From contig OV884059.1 of assembly GCA_930367215.1 (NCBI GenBank), forward strand, positions 34,835,882 to 34,899,881: a DNA stretch of 64,000 nucleotides. Reading direction: 5' to 3'. The DNA is from Pollenia angustigena (taxonomy: Eukaryota > Arthropoda > Insecta > Diptera > Polleniidae). The notes under the pieces were generated by a model. That model saw only the letters and a program-made list of their open reading frames with translations, had not been told where the DNA came from and did not search any database. The position numbers and the translations under genes are program-made. Below, in pieces: positions 1 to 11,192 of the stretch (the stretch's first letter is position 1; the number at the start of each line of letters is the position of its first letter).

Positions 1-1442
1 TTCGTAAAATTATTTACTGTTTGCACTAATGTTTCCATGGTTTTTTCTAAACGACTTAAATTAGAAACCGGAGTTTCATCATTACTTGGCGAGGCACCTT
101 GCATTGGCTGATGGTTTGATTTTAGGACGTTAGCGTAAGAGGTTCTGTTATTACTAGGCTGGGGGGCTTGAATTGCATTTGTGTTTACCTGATTTGCAAC
201 CTGCATTTGAGGGGTATTTGTTTTCGGTCCAACCGTCTGCTTGACAATATTATATACTGGGCATCCTCTATAATTGGCAGTGTGATTACCGCCACAGTTG
301 CTTCATTTTTTTACGTTGGGGTCGGTTTTAGACTTATCGCAAGAAACTGTACCGTGTAGTTCACCACATACTACGCAGACAGGGGGTAAGTAGCAGTATG
401 CCTTGGTATGGCCAAATTCTTGGCAGTTTAAGCACTGAACAGGTCCATTTTTTTTGTGCGGCTCTTCTATAGTTATTCTTCTGTAGAGAATATATTTTAA
501 ATTGTAAATAGGATGTGTTTCGTTTTTTTTAAGTTTTACGTCGCCGGGTTCAAACTCCACTCGAAAAAGTGGTTGGGGAATTTTTTCTCTATTTTTAATA
601 TTTACTACATGTTTTACCTTGAAGCCTTTTTCTTCTAGGAATGTTTTAACCTCTTCTGGGTCCACACATGAGTCAATACCCTTAATCACTACCTGTAGAC
701 CTTTACTGCTTTTCAGTTGGTAGGTATAAAAGTTTTTTTTAAGCGTTTCAAAGTTGTTTACTATTTTGCGAAAATCATTCTCATTATTGACTTGTATTTT
801 TGTCTCGTTTATACTTCCACGCTTTATAGCCGCTACGTAAAACGAATTTTCACCTATCACCGATATCAAACTCTTTATGAGCTCATTTGAATTTTGCTCC
901 CTTAGATATATCGGGGGAGGCTTGGATGGTTTAATGACGTTTGGTGCTTCAGAGGATTCATCCTCCAGAATTGCAAAACGATTTTGAGTATTTATTTTAT
1001 CAAAAGATGGTACTTTTGAGGCCGAATCAACTGCTGCAGAGGTAGGGCTGCGTCCCCGTTTAAGCACTGTTATGTACCTGTCCATACCAACTTGTACTGT
1101 AGGCTTTTGACAACTTTTTACAGGGGGGTTTTCCATTGCATTTGTGTTTGAGTTCATGGTATCATTTCCCACTAAATTTGTTTTTGACGTCACGGCAATA
1201 CTTGCTGGCCTGGCAACACTTGTCACCAAATCTTGTTGTAGTTTTTTTAATGAGTCACTATCCACCGTTTGTGTAAATACCGAGGGTGAGAGGGAACGTG
1301 TTCGAGTAATTGGCTTAGCCGTTAGGTAGTTTATATTGTTTTGTTTTGTTTTATTTATTTCTGCATTATTTTCATTTGCATTAACTAAAACGTAAACGTT
1401 TCTTTCATTTTGTCTTAGTGTTGTTTCACTGTTTGTACTCAT
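1..1442 (-). pseudogene. LINE ORF1 (gag-like, zinc-knuckle protein), broken by one stop
   Basis: ORF1 protein of a non-LTR retrotransposon, expected to bind the element RNA. The ATG is at 1442-1440 and the frame is open for 379 codons to a TGA at 305-303. Past that stop the same frame stays open to the window edge. The N-terminal half is low-complexity; the C-terminal half ends in cysteine knuckles (CLNCQEFGHTKAYC, then CVVCGELHGTVSC), and a third knuckle-like stretch (NCGGNHTANYRGC) lies just past the stop. This three-knuckle pattern is typical of jockey-like gag proteins (family knowledge). The TGA sits where the first cysteine of the third knuckle would be, so one TGC-to-TGA change could explain it. 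ORF2 would lie left of the window. Confidence 0.85.
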
Positions 1443-2470
1443 GCAAAGAGTTGTTTTTGTTTTTCACCGTTTTGCTTTGCTTTAATATTTTTATTATTTA
1501 TTGTATTTTACAACAACAAAAGAAAAAACCAGAATTTAAATGTTTTGTTCAGAATATGTTTACACATGTATGAACATTCATACGTACATACATATATATT
1601 TTTACTGTTTTATTTAATTTAATTTTATCGTTTTAAATTGTTCACTATTATGTTAAGTAATTTAAATAACAAAATATATTATTTTTTTTTTTTTAAGCGT
1701 CCATTCGCTGCTTATATTTATGTATGTATTACAAAATCAAATGTGATTAATTAATAGTTCAAATCGTATGCGGGGCTAAAAATACACGTCTGTATCACAA
1801 CAAAGCACAAACCGAACTGAAATGGACTAACATTTTTGCAACATAAATTGTTGGCAATAAATATGTACAACAAATTGCTGTCTACATTAAAGATACCATC
1901 ATTTTGACATTAACTTCAATATATGCCGCAATAATTATCTCTGGTTAAGACGGGCAGTTAGAAAAATAAGCGGACAGGTGTCTGATACTTTTTTGAAGTC
2001 CAGATTTTTTAGGGAGAAAACGGGTAAAACCTGAATTTTGGTACTTTTTGTCACCCCATCTATCTTTTGAACCAATAAACCTAGAAATAAAGTTTATACC
2101 ACATTCGAAACTTATCAAAAACATACGAATATAAATTTGGTACTTTTTCGAAATTCGAACGCTTAAGGGGTGAAAATCGTACCTATTTTTGGTACTTTTT
2201 TACAAAACATTATTCTTCAAACTAAATTATGGGCCCCCACTAGGCCCCTAGGTATTGGACTTAGGAACAAAAAAATCAAGGTGCAATGTCCTGAGTGGAT
2301 AAGAATCTATAAGAGGGAAGTTTTTAGTACTTTTTGTTCTTTACGTTTACTTTAGAAAAATAAACTTTGGCACAAAAATATGTCCGCGAAGGAAAAGGAG
2401 ACGCTAAAGAGGTAGCGGGTTAAATGCTAGTTAATAATAAAATACAAAATGAATAAATCACTCCATTAAT
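1443..2470. other. AT-rich non-coding DNA, probable LINE 5' end and unassigned repeats
   Basis: No open frame I would call a gene. The first part presumably holds the 5' untranslated region of the LINE reading leftwards from 1442. Between about 1980 and 2340 the motif GGTACTTTTT recurs several times, suggesting a decayed repeat. A segment at about 1917-1958 reappears inverted at about 8619-8661 (see findings). Confidence 0.5.
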
Positions 2471-3398
2471 AGGTCTGTCTGGGTACTTTTCCAGTAGCAA
2501 ATACTCAGTAAATTTTTTTGGGAGAGTAAGACCAATATTACTCTATCGGCTGAAAAAATCTCAAAAAGTACGCAGACAGTATCCAGTGAAATTTTGCAAG
2601 AAAACAGCTGATCGGTGTGTTAACAATTGAAATAACAAAGCAAAAGAATTTTAGCATATGTGTACGCAAAATTAAATTCTCGGGGTAAATTAAAAAATGA
2701 TTAACTAAAGTGAAGCTTAAAAAGTGCTGTAAATTAAAAAACTTGTTTATTACACTGTTATTAGTTTGGTAAATTCAATTTCTTCTTAGTTTTTAGTTTT
2801 ATTTGTCGGGTTTTTTATAAAACTTCTTTTGCTTACATTGCCCAACATAGTGTCGGCTTACAATGGAAAAAAGAATGAAATGCCCAATACAGTGCCCTCC
2901 AACAGCTTGACAACGGAGACAAATAATTTGGATGTGAAGTGCTCGCCAGGAACACAATTCCAAATACTCGCCTCTTCAATTGCAAAGTTTGTCCCACAAA
3001 GTTCTGCTGGTTCTATCGGTTCTGCCATCTCCACTCCACTTACGCCACGGTCGCACAGTATATTTGGATGTTTCTAGCATGAAGTAAAATGTTTTGTTTA
3101 TTATAATTTATTATAAACGTTAAAAACCATACAATTCTAACTATTTACCTCTGCCATTGTTAAATTTAAATTTTTATTTTCATTTCACAAAAACTATTTC
3201 ATTCAAACAGCTGTTCAAACTATTTGCAAAATCTTGCAAGCGGAAATTTCTCCAGTAACATTTTGCAAGTTCTCTAACTTCCAACTGTCAAAAAATTCTC
3301 TTTTTGGCTCTCTCGCTGCAAGAGATTTGGAGTACGCAGACAACATTTTGCAAGATTTTGCAACATTTTGCGCAAAATATGTGTACGCAGACAGACCT
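2471..3398. mobile_element. TIR element of 0.93 kb, possibly carrying a captured coding piece
   Basis: The ends are inverted copies of AGGTCTGTCTGSGTAC (16 bp, one mismatch). The related motif GTACGCAGACAG recurs inside at about 2567, 3331 and 3383, as subterminal repeats of DNA transposons often do. The flanks share only AAT, so the target duplication is uncertain. There is no transposase; the middle holds the open frame listed at 2880-3077. Superfamily not determined. Confidence 0.6.
2880..3077 (+). CDS. Short open frame inside a TIR element, possible captured host exon
   Basis: From the first in-frame ATG the frame runs about 65 codons and ends in a TAG. The peptide is rich in Ser, Thr and Pro (for example SSAGSIGSAISTPLTPRS) and has balanced codon use, unlike the AT-rich noise around it. 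The frame is also open upstream to about 2829, without ATG. I do not recognise the protein. Because it lies between the inverted ends of a non-autonomous element, a captured gene fragment (Pack-type element) is a reasonable guess; a chance open frame is the alternative. Confidence 0.3.
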   Translation: MPNTVPSNSLTTETNNLDVKCSPGTQFQILASSIAKFVPQSSAGSIGSAISTPLTPRSHSIFGCF

Positions 3399-3407
3399 AA
3401 TATCTGG

Positions 3408-3820
3408 GGTCCAATCACCGCATTCGATACTATCGTATCGAATAAACTATCGATTTTTTTTGCATACGATAGACACTGTCGTTTCGAATGAAAATTCGAT
3501 AGATTTAATGGCGAGTTACTGGATATTGAATTCTATTATTTCAAATTCAATACATTTCATTCGATATTGAGTTTCATGATACCGAAATAAATAATTTCGA
3601 TAAATTTTGCTCGATATCGTATCGAATAAACTATCGAATTTTTTTACATACGATAGACACTGACGTATCGAATGAAAACTCGATAAATGTAATGTCGAGT
3701 TACTAGATATCGAATTCTACTATTTCAAATTCAATACATTTCATTCGATATCGAGTTTCGTGATACCAAAATAAATAATATCGATCAATTTTGCTCGATA
3801 TCGTATGCGGTAATTAGACC
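3408..3820. mobile_element. MITE of 413 bp with internal duplication and TCTGG flanks
   Basis: Imperfect terminal inverted repeats (GGTCCAATCACCGCATTCG on the left; GGTCTAATTACCGCATACG read inward from the right) are flanked by the direct repeat TCTGG at 3403-3407 and 3821-3825, a likely 5-bp target duplication. Inside, a block of about 185 bp rich in ATCGAT/TCGATA motifs is repeated twice (near 3430-3610 and 3620-3800). Non-coding. Confidence 0.65.
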
Positions 3821-4041
3821 TCTGGATTGTTTGTGTTTATTATTCGCCAAATGCACAAACATATGAAATGCCGAATAAAGCTTAACGATGATTAAAATTA
3901 CAGAGCCAACAAGTTGCGCATTATTTGTAGATCGGCTTGCCCCTTACGGAAGAGGTGAATCAGAGCATTTTTGGGACGAACAGGCTTAAGTGGAGAGCAG
4001 TGTTACGAAGGTAAATTTAATTAAGAACTAGTTGTATTTAT

Positions 4042-4625
4042 TCACCCCTATCGTGAAAAATTTTTCCCTCGTATTTTTTCCCCTTTTCACATATTTGCGA
4101 TCATGAACAACTCCCATGAAAAAATGTAATTCAAAGGAGAATAATAACGTGAAAAAATGTTCACGGGAAAAAATTCCCCTTATCGTGAAAAATTTTTTCC
4201 CTCGTAATTTGTTCACATTTCCCTTAGATTTTCTCACTTTATTTTTGCTAGGGAACAGAACATGTATGTAAGAAACTCCTCCTATAAATCGAATATTAAG
4301 GGTTAATAAAGTTAAAAAGGCTCAAACCGATGTATTGCTCAACAAAATGCAAAGCAACAGGTCGATTGCCTGCGGATTTGTGAAACTTTCGATTGACTTG
4401 CTACGTTAAATTTAAAAAGTGCAAAAAACTAACGTTGTAATCAAACTATCCCTAAAATATATACTTCTATATTTTTGAACAAAAATTTCATTGATTTTTA
4501 ATTTTTTTAATCTTTCTTCTTTTTTTAAATTCACTGGAACTGATAGTGTGAAAAATTTTTCCCTTCGAGGGGAATGAAAATTTCATGGGAACAAAAATTC
4601 CACATGTTATTCACGATAGGGGTGA
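4042..4625. mobile_element. MITE of about 0.58 kb, TIR TCACCCCTATCGTGA
   Basis: Perfect 15-bp inverted ends at 4042-4056 and 4611-4625. The left third repeats GTGAAAAATTTTTCCCTCG-like blocks in both orientations. No coding capacity. The target duplication could not be fixed (flanks TAT and TAA). The CACCC start resembles the element at 43648-45223, so a shared superfamily is possible. Confidence 0.6.
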
Positions 4626-5028
4626 TAAGTTATTTTAATGTATTTAATGGCTATCTTGTACATGTTTATAAGTTTGAATTGCTATTGTTTTACCTGTGCA
4701 ACTGTACAGAATCTTCTAGTAAAAAAATCTAAAGTAATGTTTAAATATTTGTACAGAATACGTATTTTCTAGATAAAAAGGTAATGTTAAAATATCCATT
4801 AAGTCAAAATAAAGGTTGGATACCGAAACGAATTTCGGTATCGGTATTAAACTTTATTTTATATCGATATCGGTATTTTAATTATATCGGTACCGGTATA
4901 TCTATTTTTATAACGGTATACATACATATATCGGTGTTACAATTAAATAAACCAAACCATAAAGAAATGTAATATTCATACATACATATGTATATGAATG
5001 TGTATGTATTTTATTATTCATATAGGTA
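4626..5028. repeat. Low-complexity DNA rich in GGTATCGGTAT motifs
   Basis: No gene. From about 4800 to 4940 the sequence is a degenerate run of CGGTATCGGTAT-like words. A similar run occurs at about 24500-24600. The rest is AT-rich with TATGTATG simple repeats. Confidence 0.5.
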
Positions 5029-5623
5029 CAGTGTTGGGCAAAATTCATGGTTTGCGGTATTTAACATACAAAATACTTGCTGGTCGTGTATTTAAAATAC
5101 AAAATACTTCCATTTATTGTACGTATTTCAAATACTTCCACCAATGTACCAAAAAATACATTAGATAAAACTAATTAGAAAAACAATTCTTTCCTTTCAT
5201 AAATATCAGATTTTTGAATGTAGCGTCAGACAAACAGTTTCTTGTTGGAGAATAAATAAAACCTGCTGAAGAAAATAATCTTTCTACAGGTCCTGATGAG
5301 CACAAACTTGAATTTAATTCTATGAATTCTCTTTTTATACTTGGATAGCTGTCAAGAGTGATAATGTCTTTGCTCTTGTCACTGACGAAACTGACAAATT
5401 CCAACTCCAACATTGATATCCTAGATTCACCATCATCCCTATCTACGAAAACAACGAAATCATCGTCTTCTTTACTGGTGCTTCTACTTCTTATATTTCT
5501 AGGTGTCAGTTTAAGTTTTTTGTAATTTTCCTCCAGAGCATAAATTTTAAAATTTTGGATTTTTTGGATTCCTTCTGTCGTGATGTTTTCTGGCAGCCTT
5601 TTATTATTCATTTCAGACCCCAT
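5029..5623 (-). mobile_element. 3' end of a hAT transposon
   Basis: The outer end at 5029 begins CAGTGTTGGGCAAAA, a typical hAT terminus. It is followed inward by a non-coding stretch and then the transposase C-terminus on the minus strand. The matching far terminus is not seen; beyond about 5630 an unrelated dispersed repeat begins, so the element is truncated at its 5' side. Confidence 0.65.
5171..5623 (-). pseudogene. hAT transposase C-terminal dimerisation domain, truncated
   Basis: Open frame of 150 codons. The last 60 residues match the hAT family dimerisation region: YPSIKREFIELNSSLC, then SSGPVERLFSSAGFIYSP and TRNCLSDATFKNLIFMKG. In hAT transposases this segment follows the catalytic domain and holds its last acidic residue. 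The catalytic domain and the zinc-finger BED region are absent and the upstream DNA is another repeat, so this is a dead fragment. Confidence 0.85.
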
Positions 5624-5629
5624 AAAGTT

Positions 5630-6400
5630 TATATATTATTGGTCCTTGCGTAATTCTATTTCGATTTAGCCACGTCCAACTGTCTATCCGTCTGTTGAAA
5701 ACACGCTCACATTCAAAAATCCACTAAAATCGGTTCAGTAGGATCAGAGCTATGAATCAAAATGTGGAACCACCACCTAAAAAATTGATAATTTTGTCCA
5801 TAATTTACCCTAGGCAACATATAAGACCTACTCCCGGAAAACAGTTTAATATGCCTAAAACCGTTAAAAATAATGAAATCATAACAAAATTTGGTAAATC
5901 ACTGTTTTATAGGACTAGAAATAATTCTGTAAAATTTCCTGAAGATCTGTCCATAATTTACCCTAGGTCCATATAAACCCTACTCCCGGAAAAACAGGTT
6001 AGTAAGCCTAAAACCGTAATAAATAATGCTATCATAATAAAATTTAATACTTCACGGTTTTATATGACTAGAAATCACACAAATAAATTTCGTGATGATC
6101 GGTCCATAATTAACTATATGCCCCATAAAGAGCCCATTCTGGTAAAATAATTAAATACGCTTAATACCGTACTATAGTTATTGCGGTAAACTTTCTTCCA
6201 ACTTAGCTGCAGATGGCCAGAAAAAATGTTATGCAATATTGTGGTATAGGGTAAATAATAAACCTTAGATCCATTTTAAGTAAGCTTACCACCTTTTAAA
6301 ATTGCGAAAACGGGACACCACTAAAAATCATAGAAAAATTACAACAAATCCATTTATGTAAAATTACACTGTGCTAGAAATTTAAATTTTTTTTTTTTAG
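5630..6400. repeat. Dispersed repeat with duplicated blocks
   Basis: Starts with a sequence containing TTTAGCCACGTCCAACTGTC, resembling the CGTCCGTCTG block of dispersed fly repeats. The words CCATAATTTACCCTAGG and CTACTCCCGGAAAA recur at about 5800-5840 and 5950-5990, so two or three diverged units follow each other. The final part of the window (63930-64000) has a related CCCCATACAAAGC...TTCCGGAAAAG string. No coding function. Confidence 0.5.
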
Positions 6401-6740
6401 ACAAGCTGAGAACTTGTAGTTTTTACCTAATTCGGGTACGCTGAACGCAGTGGTGCTAACCGATTTTTTAGGTTAGCTCTGGTTTTCGAGATATGCCGTT
6501 ATTTCGAAAATGGAGGAGGTTGCACAACATATGTTCGCGTAACTCAAAAACAGTTTAGTTAATTAAAATTACTAAAAAAAAAACCGAAATTCCGCAATAA
6601 ACTTTTTTCTTATATGCGCAGTCGTCTTAGAAACATAATTTTTTTATCAAAGTTTCGAAATTTTTGCTTTTTAAAAATTCATAAAAAATTGGAAAATACA
6701 ATCGTAAAAACTTGAACAAACCGGGTATGTAGGAGATTTT
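6401..6740. repeat. Copy of the repeat found in tandem at 49.8-50.4 kb
   Basis: The words GAGATATGCCGTTATTTCG, GAGGTTGCACAACATATG and TTCGCGTAACTCAAAAAC match the unit of the tandem array at 49764-50430. Here there is a single copy with an added AT-rich tail. Non-coding. Confidence 0.6.
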
Positions 6741-6749
6741 AAAAAACGA

Positions 6750-7420
6750 GTGCATGCTCGTAGAGCTCATACTGCAGAAAATATTGCTGCTGTTCGCGAT
6801 AGTGTGGCTGAAGAGCCGTCCACCTCAACTCGTCGTCGTGCCCAACAATTGCACCTCTCACATAAAGACTTGCAATTACACGCTAACAATGTGCAATTGA
6901 CTCAAGAACTAAAGCCTCTTGACCATTCCAAATGGTCAGAATGGTGGCAAGAAATGGCAACAGAGGATGATCAATTTTCAAAGAAAATCATCTTCAGTGA
7001 TGAGGCACATTTTCACTTCAGTGGATTCGTCAATAAGCAGAATTGCCGCATTTAGGCGAATGATAATCCAAGAGTGATTGTCGAAAAACCAATGCACCCA
7101 CAAAGAGTGACTGTTTGGTGCGGTTTATGGGCTGGCGGCATAATCGGGCCGTATTTTTCCAGGCAGTTATTGTGAATGGTGTTCGCTATCGTGAGATAAT
7201 AACGAACTTTTTATGGCCCGAATTGGAAGATATGTTTGTCGACGATATGTGGTTTCAACAGGACGGTGCCACTTGCCACACAGCTCACGAAACAATGGCT
7301 TTTTTGCGCGACAAATTTAATGGCCGTGTTATCTCACGTGGTGGCGATGTCAATTGGCCTGTACTTAAAATGGTAAAACAAAGCACATACCAAAAGAAGA
7401 TAAGCGATTTCTTTGTTTAA
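6750..7420 (+). pseudogene. Tc1/mariner-superfamily (DDE_3-type) transposase, broken
   Basis: Cut-and-paste transposase. In order: a helix-turn-helix remnant (TRRRAQQLHLSH), the first catalytic Asp in KIIFSDEAHF, then VIVEKPMHPQRVTVWCGLW, and the second Asp in WFQQDGATCHTA. An in-frame TAG interrupts at 7053-7055, a frameshift follows near 7155, and the sequence after GDVNWP is unrelated, so the third acidic residue is deleted. Such genes normally run about 340 codons; this covers roughly 220. No ATG-led N-terminus is visible and no inverted ends were found, so it is an old fragment. Confidence 0.85.
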
Positions 7421-7712
7421 AACATTGATGTCAAATGTATTCAATTTCATAGCACAATTGTGCTAGCTCAAAAATCACAAACATTCTTACGCTCTTTAAT
7501 TTAGTCCACACACATTCTTACGCTCAAGGCCCATTGAAAAGGTCTGTTATCAAGCGACGAGTGCACATGCGGCGGATGCTTACGTATTTTTTTATTTTTA
7601 TTAGCAATTCTTGTCTCTTTATTCACTAATACCAATATAAAGCAATACAACCACAATTTTCATTTTTGACATCACTGGTTAAAAAACTAATAGGAAACAA
7701 AACCCGTCCTTT
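7421..7712. other. Unassigned spacer
   Basis: Nothing recognisable apart from a short repeated word (CACATTCTTACGCTC near 7490 and 7510). Confidence 0.4.
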
Positions 7713-7855
7713 ACATAGCGTCTTCACCTGACAATTTTTTGTCATACCAAACGTCAAACTTCATATTAAAAAAACGCTGACATAAATTTTCGAGTTTTTT
7801 TATATAGACTTTGAGGTTTGGTATGACAAAAAATTGTCAGGTGAAGACGCTATGT
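7713..7855. mobile_element. Palindromic MITE, 143 bp
   Basis: Nearly perfect long inverted ends: the stretch from ACATAGCGTCTTCACCTGAC inward pairs with its complement ending at 7855, leaving a loop of about 45 bp. A diverged second copy is at about 22097-22245. The palindromic ends hide any short target duplication. Confidence 0.75.
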
Positions 7856-7857
7856 TA

Positions 7858-8040
7858 AAGCTGCGATCGGCAACCTACATTATTACATTTTGCGATTGGT
7901 TGCGTTGTATGAATTTTACATATGTTTTTGTTAATGTTGTAAAATACTCTTCAAGGTGTGTGCACACGTACGTAGTAATAAAAGAGTAAAAAAAGAATAA
8001 TAGAGAAAAGAGAAAACGCGGCGCCCTGATTTTGCAGCTT
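7858..8040. mobile_element. Diverged copy of the short TIR element at 12927-13108
   Basis: Shares CGATCGGCAACC, TTACATTTTGCGATT, GTGTGTGCACA and AAAACGCGGCGCCCTGATTTTG in the same order as 12927-13108. Ends are degenerate here (GCTGC...GCAGC). Confidence 0.6.
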
Positions 8041-8670
8041 TAAAGCGATATTAATTGTTTTTTAATTTATTTTAATTAATTTTTATTCAGTTGCTAAGAA
8101 TTACAGAAAATAATTACATTACATATGTATTTGAGTTTTTTATTTTTTAGAAGTGAAAAAATAAAAAATGGGAATTATTTCTTTTCATAAGTTACTTTAT
8201 TATATATTAAACATTTTTTATTTTTCGAATTTATTTTTTACAAAAAAGCTTTATAAAACACATAACTGAAATTTAGCTCATAGAATAAATTCGAAAAATA
8301 AAAAAATTTTGCATATTATTTTATTTTATTTTGGGAAAGTGAATAAATGAAAAATTTAAATTTTTTATCCAATCTTAATATCTGATATTTAATTATTCGT
8401 TTGAAGTTATTATTTCGAGCTTAACTTCTTCTAAAATTTTCACAATCGAAAACGTGAACAAATTTGAAAACGCTAACACCCATGGTAAAAATTAGTTTTC
8501 GCGAGTAATATATATACATTGGAAATAATATTTTAGAAAATAATAAATAAATACCTTTAAAAATCTCACGCTCCGTTAAAATTTTAATTCATTAAAAATT
8601 GACAAATGGAATAAAAAATCACTGCCCGTCTATACCAGAGATAATTATTGCGACATATATTGCAGTAAAT
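8041..8670. other. AT-rich spacer
   Basis: Very AT-rich; no gene. The last part, about 8619-8661, is an inverted copy of about 1917-1958. Confidence 0.4.
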
Positions 8671-10002
8671 CGTCAGGTGATTATTGTTTTAGCCTACACG
8701 CCATTTTTTGAAAAAAATTTGTTAGGAATGGATTATATATGACTTCAATGTTCTCTTTCATATTCCAAAATGCATTTTTTGATATCTCGTATAGAATCTG
8801 AGATATTTAGTATCGACTTTGGTCTACATCAGTGAAGGGCACACACATACTATCACATTTATGCTTGTGGACCATGCCGAAGACGACATGTCTTCGTTTT
8901 TTAACGACATGCTTTCGTGTTTAAACGACTTCAAAACTAATCCTTGAGTATACCATGGAGTAGTTTTAAAACTACTCCTTACTGGTCCAAAGGTGGGTTA
9001 TATACCATGGAGTAGTTTTAAAACTACTCCTTAGTGGTCCAAAGGTGGGTTATATGGTCCTCTCCTAGGACATCGTAATGTTAAATAGACCAGGTTTTTT
9101 CCATACGTTTGGGTTACTTGTGGACTAGTCCTGGTCCCTTGTGGACTACTCTTTACACGCGTGTTTGGACTGGTCCTATTATTTGCAGGGAAAGCAACAG
9201 CCGAACGTACATTGTCACAGACACATAGAAGTTTATAGTGTACATGTGTCGACGTCGCACAAGCAGCATTTTTATTCCTATGCACGCGTACATAGGATTT
9301 GCAAATGTGCCCGTCACTGGTCTACATCCACATTTTTTAGGTTTATTGAATATTAATTGCTACATATTACAATTTTTTGCATATGGAGCAAATTTTGCAT
9401 ACAAACATAACAACATTATATTTTACTATTGCTTTGCGCCATTCGAATAATGAACAACGTAGGTCAAAATAAAACGTCACAATAGTTAAAATTTATTGAA
9501 CACAATGTGAAACTTGAGATGAATATGGAGCCCACAACAAAACTAATTGTTGAATATTGATTTGCGCTATCCAACATATATTTTCTTTCCATATTATGTT
9601 GGATCTGTAGTTCGGGGCTTATAGCAATGAGTTAAGCAATTATCACCGTTCTAAAACATACCAGCCTTTCTTTGTAAATCTCTATTAACTATCAAATTCA
9701 TTGTTTTTGCCATTGACTCACTTTGCTCCACGTCAAAGAAAACTTCATAATACAAAATAAAATTTGATATGGAGCACAAAACGACAAAATGTTATTTTAG
9801 AAAAACCATTAAAACTTTTGATTTATTGCATGTAAGTTCATGAAAATGTAAAGTTTTGTTAAAAACATACGTAGCAATCATTTAGAAGTGTTTAAAAAAA
9901 ATCTATCGGGTAGTTTTTGAGAAAATTTACTGTAAACCTATTTTATCGTTTTTCTCAAAACCGACTTGATGGCTTATAGGCTAAAACAATAATCACCTGA
10001 CG
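8671..10002. mobile_element. TIR element E1, left-arm copy
   Basis: Flanked by inverted ends CGTCAGGTGATTATTGTTTT...CCTGACG (about 25 bp, through AGCCTA). It contains the nested hAT-type element at 8830-9319. The right-arm copy is 14323-15755 and a fragment lies at 11590-11982. Non-coding; short open frames here are mirrored in the other arm and look accidental. Confidence 0.7.
8830..9319. mobile_element. hAT-type MITE, left-arm copy (target GTCTACAT)
   Basis: Ends CAGTGAAGGGCAC and GTGCCCGTCACTG form inverted repeats with one mismatch; both flanks carry the 8-bp direct repeat GTCTACAT (8822-8829, 9320-9327). An 8-bp duplication with T at position 2 and A at position 7 on the complement (ATGTAGAC) fits hAT insertion. 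Internally the block GGAGTAGTTTTAAAACTACT is a short palindrome repeated twice (8951-9030). Confidence 0.75.
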
Positions 10003-11192
10003 ATTTGTCAAACGAAAAGTGTGACCCTAGGTCTACACTAAAGATAAATATCTCAGCCAGTTGGCAATAACGTCGGCAGAATAACAAAGCAATATTTCTT
10101 ATTGCTCAGCTTATGTTAAAGGCATGGGAAAACGTATTTATGTTAACTCATAATTTGAAAAAAATCAGGGAAGAAGGTGCTATCTTGCAAAAAATATTTT
10201 TATTGATATAAATTCTGGCGGTGCGCAAAATGACCCCAGGAAATATGGCCCAAAAAGTAAAATGAAAAATGGCCCCAAAATTTTACATGAGACACAACAA
10301 CACGCAATTTTGGCGCATTTTTTTTGTTTTTTTGGGGTTATTTTCATTTTTTCGTTAGGGTGATTTTGCATTTTAAGTGGAATGAAAAATTACCCCAATA
10401 TCAAGGAATGAAAAATGGCCCCAAATAAAATCACAATTTTTACTTTGGTGCTATTTTTCATCTACTAATAAAAAATGCAAATTTTAAGAAATGAAAAATC
10501 ACCCCAAACATTTTTATAAAATTCTATGTAAAAGTTTCTAGGGATAGTATAAAAAACCCGAATTCTTATACCAAAGTAGTGAAAATCCTTGCCGGTTATG
10601 CAGAGATGCTTAAGTTAGCGAAGCCGGTGTTTGTTATACCATAGAAAAGAAAATTTTTGCGCCCGGCCGAAGGCCGGCTATGTAGTGAAGCTTTAGTGAG
10701 CGAAGCCAGTGTTCTGTATACCAAAGAGAGGAAAATCCTTTCACCCGGCCAGAGGCCGGCTATATAGAGAAGCTTCAGTTGGCGAATCCAGTATTTGTTA
10801 TACCACAGAAGAGAAAATCCTTGCGCAAGGCCGCAGGCCGTCTATAACGTGAAGCTTTAGTAAGCAAAGCGAGTTTTCGTTATACCATACAGAAAAAAAT
10901 CCTTGCGCATGGCCGAAAGCCCAACCATGCTATCAATCGTACGATTTTTAAAACCAAAACTGTCTAATTATCCGGATTTTGAAATCGGGATTCTAAATTT
11001 GTGATTTTTAGTTTCGGGCATATGAACTCCACCGAAAATGTGTTCTTTTTTGGGGGTTCAAATTCATTATAAATTTTGAGGTGATTTTTCATAATGAAAT
11101 TTGGGGTCATTTTTCTTTTGGGGTTATTTTTCATTTTTTTTGGGTAATTTTCATTAAAAAAATGGGGCCATATTTCATTATGAAAAATAGCC
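10003..11192. repeat. Inner part of the left palindrome arm
   Basis: Three recognisable parts. About 10180-10520 and 11030-11240 consist of a degenerate short motif, ATGAAAAATGGCCCCAAA, repeated in both orientations. About 10580-10925 holds four units of about 82 bp, each with a GC-rich hairpin such as GGCCGAAGGCC, an AAGCTT word and TTATACCA. The same pieces are inverted in the right arm (about 13134-14322). No coding potential. Confidence 0.6.

Noticed and set aside
8951..9030. Duplicated GGAGTAGTTTTAAAACTACT blocks as operators
   Set aside because: They lie in a non-coding MITE and are mirrored in the other palindrome arm; no gene is near.
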